Source: DTFZ01 sp050260375 (lineage in GTDB: Bacteria; Bacillota; Clostridia; Christensenellales; SZUA-584). Taken from it: DNA of 28,273 bases. The notes beneath the pieces were generated by a model. It did no database searches. It saw only the letters and a program-made list of their open reading frames with translations, and was not told where the DNA came from. This document shows, one piece after another, positions 23,616 to 28,273 of the stretch (the first letter of the stretch is position 1; every line of letters begins with the position of its first letter). Made by a program: the position numbers and the translations under genes. The DNA is taken from assembly GCA_050260375.1 (NCBI GenBank), contig JBLNCA010000046.1:1-28273 (forward strand). The letters run 5' to 3'.

Positions 23616-23693
23616 ATGATATTATATGCGGCGGGTACAGTTTATGTCAATGATGGCAAATAAAAAAAATTTATATGAACGGCTTGGAGAATC

Positions 23694-24056
23694 TTAGTTG
23701 TTTAAATTTAGTAAAAGTTTTTTGCAGCAATCATTGGTTTCCAATTGATATTCCAGTCTTTTAAGGTCTTCAATGTATTGCTTATCTTTTTTCCACAGAT
23801 TTATAAAGGATTCGAATAGTTCTTGAAATTGCTCTTTAAAACTTTCATCGATACTATAAAAACACCATTGCGCTATTCTCCTGCACCTTATAATACCTGA
23901 ATTGCGTAATCTAATAAGATGTTTTGAAACATTGTATTGCGGAATATTGAGCGTATCTTCAATCAGGCAAACGCAAAGTTCTTGTCTGGTCAACAGGTTT
24001 AAAATCCTTAGTCTCGTTTCATCCCCCAGTATATATAAAACATTCGATAAACGCAT
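23694..24056 (-). CDS. Second ArsR-family repressor
   Basis: 120 residues. Winged helix with the As(III) motif QELCVCLIE (Cys28-x-Cys30) and recognition region PQYNVSKHLIRLRNSGIIRCRR. The C-terminus carries a DCC pair that may add a ligand. Start at 24056 after GAGGTGAGG. It differs clearly from the first arsR, so it was probably acquired separately. It is divergent from the Gly/Cys-rich peptide gene, with a perfect inverted repeat between them. Confidence 0.9.
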   Translation of the reverse strand: MRLSNVLYILGDETRLRILNLLTRQELCVCLIEDTLNIPQYNVSKHLIRLRNSGIIRCRRIAQWCFYSIDESFKEQFQELFESFINLWKKDKQYIEDLKRLEYQLETNDCCKKLLLNLNN

Positions 24057-24125
24057 TAGCCTCACCTCTTAAAGCTATAACTATAAGAATTATATTTTTC
24101 CTTAATACGAAAAATGTTGGAATCC

Positions 24126-24147
24126 CATATGCGTTGTAACGCATATG
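24126..24147. promoter_or_regulatory. Perfect inverted repeat between divergent genes
   Basis: CATATGCGTT (24126-24135) and AACGCATATG (24138-24147) are exact reverse complements with a 2-base spacer, too tight for an RNA hairpin but ideal for a dimeric repressor such as the adjacent ArsR. A related half CGCATATCG follows at about 24155. Confidence 0.5.
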
Positions 24148-24196
24148 CGCCTCTTCGCATATCGTAAAGTAGAAACGATAAAGGAGGTAGCCATAT

Positions 24197-24406
24197 ATGG
24201 ATGGCTTTTTTGGAGGCGGTAGTTCCTGCTTATGGATAATTCTATTACTTTGCTGTTTCTGTGGAAACGGGTTCGGCGGTATAGGCTTTGGAGACAAAGG
24301 ATGTGACAATGGATTTGGCGGCAGTTGGATCTGGATAATTATTCTGCTTTGTTGCTGCTGTGGCAATGGTTTCGGATTCGGCAGCGTCGGAAATAAATGC
24401 TGCTAA
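24197..24406 (+). CDS. Small Gly/Cys-rich membrane peptide with internal duplication
   Basis: 69 residues, AAAGGAGG upstream. Two copies of a unit are visible: SCLWIILLLCCFCGNGFGG (about 10-28) and SWIWIIILLCCCCGNGFGF (about 43-61), each a short hydrophobic helix ending in a Cys cluster and a Gly/Phe loop. Cys makes up about one sixth of the residues. Similar hydrophobic, high-cysteine peptides occur in clostridia without known role. The location beside an arsR might suggest a metal-linked role, but that is only inference. Confidence 0.75.
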   Translation: MDGFFGGGSSCLWIILLLCCFCGNGFGGIGFGDKGCDNGFGGSWIWIIILLCCCCGNGFGFGSVGNKCC

Positions 24407-24448
24407 AAACATACTAATACGTAAAAAGCCCATTTGGAGTCCTCCGCT

Positions 24449-24478
24449 ACAAGAATGCCCAAACAACGGCATTCTTGT
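24449..24478 (+). terminator. Terminator after the Gly/Cys-rich peptide gene
   Basis: Perfect 11-bp stem ACAAGAATGCC/GGCATTCTTGT (24449-24459 with 24468-24478), 8-base loop, followed by ATCATTTTA, a weak T tract. Confidence 0.65.
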
Positions 24479-24696
24479 ATCATTTTACCGGCCAATGGCC
24501 CTAATATTGATGTGTGGTAATGCCTTATACGTTCTACTTAAAAGCTTTAATCGTTTCCTCATCGGCTTATGCATATTGGCTGTTTGACCTAAAATATGCT
24601 AGATGTCCATCTTAATAACTTTACCGGCAGTTTAAGGACTTGACCAAAAAAGCCGCTTATTATAATATATATCAAATTCTGTTGTTGGCGGTAATT
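24479..24696. other. Upstream region of sigI
   Basis: No gene recognised. It is expected to hold the sigI-rsgI promoter, probably partly SigI-dependent, but I cannot assign boxes with confidence. Confidence 0.4.
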
Positions 24697-25416
24697 ATGC
24701 GCGACTTGGATAATGTTATAGCTGAAGCAGCAAATAATATTGAAAAAGCGGAAGCAATCGTTTTTCAATACAAATCCTTTATACTTAAGTGCGCATCTGA
24801 TTTTTCTAAAAGATATATTACCCAGAGCGATGATGAATGGGCGATCGCTTTGAAAGCGTTTATGGAAGCGATTAAAAACTATGACGTTAATAAGGGAAGC
24901 TTTTTAAGCTTTTCCGAGATGGTGATTAAAAGAAGGCTCACGGATTATTACAACTCAAATAAAAATTATTCCCGCGAAATACCGACCAACCCTTCGGTCT
25001 TTAACGGAGAGCCCGATGAGGATGAGGAAAATCTCAATATCCAGATTCGTATTCATGACAAAATAACATATATGCCCGATAATCGCATTAAGGATGAAAT
25101 CGAAGCCATCAATAGCGTGTTTGCACGCTATGGTTTTTCCTTTTTCGACCTTATTGAATGCTCGCCAAAGGCCAAAAAAACAAAACAGGCTTGTATCAGA
25201 GCAGTTACATATATTTGCAATAACCCGATCATATTAAATAAAATCAGAAGTTCCAGGATGCTCCCGATAAAAATTATCGAAAAAAATGCAAACGTACGCC
25301 GAAAAATCCTGGAACACCACCGAAAATATATAATAGCGGCAATCGAAATACTTTCCGGAGAGTATCCTTGCCTTGCAGAGTACATGCGGCCGTTTAGAGA
25401 GGAGTCTGGCAAATGA
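24697..25416 (+). CDS. sigI: RNA polymerase sigma factor SigI
   Basis: About 239 residues. The N-terminal sigma region 2 includes YKSFILKCASDFSKRYI, SDDEWAIALKAFMEAIKNYD and GSFLSFSEMVIKRRLTDYY, all typical of SigI. The C-terminal region binds -35 DNA in this family (KILEHHRKYIIAAIEILS). The ATG at 24697 is my choice; a TTG at 24640 is in frame, and neither has a strong ribosome binding site. The last four bases overlap the start of rsgI (ATGA), the classic sigI-rsgI coupling. SigI responds to heat in Bacillus and to polysaccharides in cellulolytic clostridia. Confidence 0.9.
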   Translation: MRDLDNVIAEAANNIEKAEAIVFQYKSFILKCASDFSKRYITQSDDEWAIALKAFMEAIKNYDVNKGSFLSFSEMVIKRRLTDYYNSNKNYSREIPTNPSVFNGEPDEDEENLNIQIRIHDKITYMPDNRIKDEIEAINSVFARYGFSFFDLIECSPKAKKTKQACIRAVTYICNNPIILNKIRSSRMLPIKIIEKNANVRRKILEHHRKYIIAAIEILSGEYPCLAEYMRPFREESGK

Positions 25417-26387
25417 AAGCGGTTGTGGTAGAAATCAAAGACAATTTTGCTGCGGCTCTAACCGACGATGGCTGCATAATACGGATGAGAAATCGTTACT
25501 ACACAATAGGGCAGGTGATTCAAGTGGAAAAGAAAGTATCGAAAATCAACAGAATAACGAAGGTTGCAGTAGCAGCGTGCATCGTCGTGGTTTTAGGATT
25601 GGTCGGCTTGGGAACATATGCTTATATGACACCAACAACGTATGTCAGCCTTGATGTAAATCCATCCATCGAGTACTCTCTGAACATGTTTGATCGGGTG
25701 CTTTCGGTAAAAGCCGTCAACGATGACGGGCTGGAAATCTTAAAACAAGTTAATTTGGAGAATATGAGCAATAAAACCATTGACGAAGCCATTAAATTAA
25801 CGATCAAGGAAATTTCCGAGGAAGGTTATTTTGATGGCGAGACGGAAGGCGGCATCGTGATTACAACGTCTGCTAAAGACCTTAAACGAGCCGCCGAACT
25901 GGCAGAACAGTTAAAGGACTCAGCAGATGAAGAATTAGCGGAAAACGATAAAGAAGCCGAGGTCGAAGCACAGGCGGTAGGTGAAGAACGCGTTGAAAGA
26001 GCCAGGGCTTTAGGCGTAACGCCCGGGAAGCTTAATCTGGTTGAGAAGCTTCAGGCAAGTGCTGATAATCAGGAGGAATATGATACAGCCACATGGTTAA
26101 GCAAGCCGGTAAAAGAAATCATGAAGGAAATCAAAAAGAACAGGAAAGAAGAAAACAGGCCGGTCGATTCGAATGAGCCGGAGGATACGGACACCCCGGA
26201 CGAAACGAGCGAACCTGAGGATACGAGCGAACCTGAAGATACGGACAAGCCAGAGGTAACGAGCAATCCGGAGAAAGCAGGCAAACCGGAAAAGACGAAT
26301 AAGCCGGAGCAGGCGAGCAAACCGGCAAACCCGAACAAGCCGGAAAATACGAAAAAGCCAAATAGTCCGGGTAAACAAAACGATTAA
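25413..26387 (+). CDS. rsgI: Anti-sigma factor RsgI
   Basis: 324 residues. Residues 1-45 form the cytoplasmic RsgI N-terminal anti-SigI domain (MKAVVVEIKDNFAAALTDDG, then YYTIGQ). One membrane helix lies at about 50-72. The extracytoplasmic part opens with TPTTYVSLDVNPSIEYSLN, the conserved RsgI juxtamembrane domain, then a Glu/Ala-rich helical stretch. The last 85 residues are disordered Pro/Glu/Thr/Lys repeats (xEPEDT, then xKPEKTN units), with charge changing from acidic to basic along the tail. No carbohydrate-binding or catalytic sensor domain follows, unlike many clostridial RsgI proteins. Confidence 0.9.
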   Translation: MKAVVVEIKDNFAAALTDDGCIIRMRNRYYTIGQVIQVEKKVSKINRITKVAVAACIVVVLGLVGLGTYAYMTPTTYVSLDVNPSIEYSLNMFDRVLSVKAVNDDGLEILKQVNLENMSNKTIDEAIKLTIKEISEEGYFDGETEGGIVITTSAKDLKRAAELAEQLKDSADEELAENDKEAEVEAQAVGEERVERARALGVTPGKLNLVEKLQASADNQEEYDTATWLSKPVKEIMKEIKKNRKEENRPVDSNEPEDTDTPDETSEPEDTSEPEDTDKPEVTSNPEKAGKPEKTNKPEQASKPANPNKPENTKKPNSPGKQND

Positions 26388-26413
26388 CGCTAACCTATCA
26401 GGCCAGCTAATGA

Positions 26414-26449
26414 CAAACGCCTCGTTTTCAACAGAAAGCGGGGCGTTGC
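26414..26449 (+). terminator. Hairpin after rsgI
   Basis: ACGCCTCGTTTTC pairs with GAAAGCGGGGCGT (11-12 pairs, two G-U) around a short AACA loop shortly after the rsgI stop. No T tract follows. Confidence 0.5.
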
Positions 26450-26568
26450 ATGTTCAAGAGATTCAGTAAGCTAAATGGATAAGAAAAGAGCAGTATTATA
26501 AAAGAGCAGTTTCCATTGTTTTTAACCTCATTAAATATTAAAATGTTCTGTAAACATGAATTAAAAGT

Positions 26569-26680
26569 TTATTCCTCCTGTAGGGCAGCTTTATACGCCT
26601 TTGTGAGTTCATCAACAACATCGTCAAGTTGTAAGCAAAGGTGCAAAATCCTTATCTTTGATTAAATTTTGTATAGACTT
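26569..26680 (-). pseudogene. Short coding remnant, frameshifted
   Basis: Two frames join into a protein-like string: KSIQNLIKDKDFAPLLTT in one and QLDDVVDELTKAYKAALQEE-stop in the next, with the shift near 26630. No start is present. The helical, charged C-terminus looks like the end of a small soluble protein, not identified. It lies downstream of the DUF2971 pseudogene in the same direction. Confidence 0.4.
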
Positions 26681-26688
26681 CTATATAT

Positions 26689-27422
26689 TTAGATCTCATT
26701 TGGTATAAGTTTGTAATTATATCTATCAAGTTCCATCTTGAAAATCTTAACATCTGTCTGTAAATAGTATTCTTTTATTTGATTAACTTTTTCAACTGGA
26801 GCTTTTGCACCTACATAAATTGCTCTGATAGATTCTTTAAGATTAATAATTAATCTTTATGTGGATTTTCCAACATATAAGTTGGAATAATTAGTCGCCA
26901 TTCAATTTCATAACTCCAATCTTTCGACTTTCTAAGAACCGAATTCAAAAACCAACTTTCCTCACTCATTATTGTGATCATTCTCTCATTCGAATATATC
27001 ACCTTAAAAATATTATCCTTGAAGTAGAAATCAGAAAAATCATATTCAACACAGAATTCCTTATGTAGTCCGCATAATGACTCCACATTAAAATAGAATC
27101 GTTTTTTTCAGAAAAACAGACTACTCTAAAAAATTGTCTCATTTCTTCTTCAATATCTTATTATGCTTTTTATTCTTCATATACTCTGCTGCCTGCCTGT
27201 ATTCAATGATGCTCTAATTTAACCTCATCAAAAATCGCAATCGTAAGGATCGTTAAAATAGAGGGGTGACACAGGAAAAACCATTCCATCTAACGCAATA
27301 TATTTCCATTTCTCTTGACTTCTCTCGATTTTATTATTTTTATCAATAAGTTTTACAATATCGCAATTAAACGAATTATAGCGAAATAATCTCTTTAAGA
27401 TCTCGGAATGTTCATCAGTCAT
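26689..27422 (-). pseudogene. DUF2971 protein gene with multiple frameshifts and stops
   Basis: The start ATG at 27422 has GAGG upstream. Segments in different frames line up as one DUF2971 protein. The N-terminal part ends in SPLYFNDPYDCDF (27422-27228). A middle part follows with FDEVKLEHH, then RQFFRVVCFSEKNDSILMWS and HYADY, interrupted by stops near 27190-27150. The next block is HKEFCVEYDFSDFYF to SKDWSYEIEWRLIIP (to 26850), and the C-terminus is IRAIYVGAKAPVEKVNQIKE to YKLIPNEI with TAA at 26689. At least three reading-frame changes and several stops make it clearly non-functional. DUF2971 proteins are often found in accessory or defence-rich regions; their function is unclear. Confidence 0.8.
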
Positions 27423-27639
27423 ATATTAACCTCTTAAATTTTCGAAATAATATTTGGTAAAACTAAAATAAATTTAATTGGATTAAACTTTTTTGCTAGC
27501 CTTGGTAAAGTATCATAGCTATAATATCCTTATTGTGAGCCCATTCTTCTAGATACATTTTTTATCTTACCTTATTTGTGATTTTCTGGGAAGCATCTTT
27601 TTGCGTCCTATCAAACAGAAAGTACATATAAATAATCAT
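27423..27639. other. AT-rich intergenic region left of the IS200-like element
   Basis: No gene recognised. The left boundary of the insertion element probably lies near the end of this stretch, before the hairpin series at 27640. Confidence 0.4.
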
Positions 27640-27760
27640 CCGCCCCTTCAAGGGGTGGTTTTTCTTGAACCCTATAAGGGACTCTTGCTGGCAATGCCTA
27701 AAGGCATATTACGGTTCCGCCAACCGCATGGGGCCTGTTACCGGCAACCCTTAAAAGGGT
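27640..27760. repeat. Series of short hairpins at the end of the IS200-like element
   Basis: At least five small dyads in about 120 bp: CCGCCCCTT/AGGGGTGG (27640-27658, followed by TTTTTC on the plus strand), CCCT/AGGG (27670-27680), ATGCCT/AGGCAT (27694-27707), GGTT/AACC (27713-27725) and ACCCTT/AAGGGT (27747-27760, inside the end of tnpA). IS200/IS605 transposases recognise such subterminal hairpins in single-stranded DNA; one of these is likely the 3' transposition end. Confidence 0.6.
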
Positions 27761-28193
27761 CTACGTATTCCTTTATTGTTGCCTTATCATTCATCATATC
27801 TTCACTTTGTTGTTCTCTGATGTATTGGCTTATCTTTTCCTTATTTAGCCCCACAGTACTTACATAATAGCCCTTGCACCAGAATTGCTTCCGCCCGTGT
27901 TTATACTTTAGGTTTGCATGCCTCTCATAGATTATCAGCGTGCTTTTTCCTTTTAGGTAGCCCATAAAGTACGATACACTCATCTTTGGCGGAATCTTCA
28001 CCAGCATGTGGATATGATCTACACATGCATTGGCTTCTATTATCTCTATCCCCTTATGATCACATAACTCTCGTAGTATCTGCCCAATATCCTTCTTTAT
28101 TTTCCCGAATATCTCTTTCCTTCGGTATTTCGGGGAAAACACTATATGATATTTGCAGTCCCACCTCGTATGTGATAAACTGCTTTCATCCAT
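27738..28193 (-). CDS. tnpA: IS200/IS605-family HUH transposase
   Basis: 151 residues, a Y1-type single-strand transposase. The HUH motif is H60-I-H62 in CVDHIHML, and the catalytic tyrosine is Y124 in SQYIREQ. The N-terminal CKYHIVFSPKYRRK and FMGYLKGKST are family hallmarks. A GGAGG ribosome binding site lies about 10 bases before the ATG. Full length with all catalytic residues, so probably active. No tnpB follows, so this is an IS200-type element. It marks the edge of the decayed accessory region. Confidence 0.93.
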   Translation of the reverse strand: MDESSLSHTRWDCKYHIVFSPKYRRKEIFGKIKKDIGQILRELCDHKGIEIIEANACVDHIHMLVKIPPKMSVSYFMGYLKGKSTLIIYERHANLKYKHGRKQFWCKGYYVSTVGLNKEKISQYIREQQSEDMMNDKATIKEYVDPFKGCR

Positions 28194-28273
28194 TTCTGGA
28201 TACCTCCTTTGTAGTTTTAGAAACGGTCGGCGAAACCTTTTCTATTCTACTTTTGGAGGTTCTTCTTTTCAAA
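28194..28273. mobile_element. Upstream end of the IS200-like element (window edge)
   Basis: Region before tnpA; contains the ribosome binding site and presumably the 5' hairpin end of the element, but the boundary cannot be fixed because the window ends here. Confidence 0.35.

Noticed and set aside
23694..24406. Possible toxin-antitoxin pair formed by the second regulator and the small peptide
   Set aside because: The regulator is a clear ArsR with the metal Cys motif and the peptide is Gly/Cys-rich, not toxin-like; they are divergent, not an operon.
26069..26378. Long opposite-strand open frames rich in Ser/Gly/Leu across the end of rsgI
   Set aside because: They are antisense translations of the Pro/Glu/Lys repeats; periodic composition keeps the frames open by chance.
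27640..27760. CRISPR-like repeat array
   Set aside because: The hairpins differ in sequence and spacing; there are no identical repeats or spacers.

Overview
The window looks like a chromosomal segment of a low-to-medium GC Gram-positive anaerobe of the Clostridia. Evidence: strong AGGAGG-type ribosome binding sites, a SigI/RsgI pair, a SigZ-type sigma factor, a phi-LC3-like holin, a DivIVA-domain protein and a group IIC intron. Species cannot be named from the sequence. By eye the sugar region (about 1.9-13.6 kb) is richer in GC than the arsenic region and everything to its right, so the window looks like a mosaic.

Left edge (1-1.9 kb): the 5' end of a group IIC intron (minus strand, cut by the window) sits just after a Rho-independent terminator. 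Next to it are a decayed membrane-protein remnant and a peptidoglycan hydrolase whose expected catalytic cysteine reads as serine.

GDP-L-fucose region (1.9-13.6 kb): manA, a phosphohexomutase and manC convert fructose-6-P to GDP-mannose; gmd and fcl convert GDP-mannose to GDP-L-fucose. A minus-strand run (manC, three paralogous fucosyltransferase-like proteins, an NAD-dependent sugar-nucleotide SDR, a SHOCT protein, a DivIVA-domain protein) would use the donor. Only the middle paralog keeps the HxRxTD-type donor motif; the other two have lost it.

Phage and recombinase remnants (13.7-15.4 kb): a holin-endolysin lysis pair and the C-terminal end of a large serine recombinase, closed by a clear minus-strand terminator.

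Arsenic island (15.4-24.1 kb, all minus strand). One arm is arsR-acr3-arsD-arsA-arsC: arsenate reduction, As(III) chaperoning and efflux. The second arm is a MarR regulator, an ArsP-like permease, a 58-residue Cys-rich peptide, SigZ, ArsM and a DUF2703 protein, which suggests methylation and export of methylarsenicals under separate control. A second arsR lies at the right end. The MarR gene has a good promoter overlapped by a tandem 29-bp repeat. The distal genes of this arm show lesions: arsM has no ATG, GTG or TTG at its expected start and lies behind an intrinsic terminator, and the DUF2703 gene is frameshifted near its start.

Right end (24.1-28.3 kb): a small Gly/Cys-rich membrane peptide with an internal duplication, a sigI-rsgI operon, a DUF2971 pseudogene with several frameshifts, a further coding remnant, and an IS200/IS605-type element with a run of short hairpins at one end.
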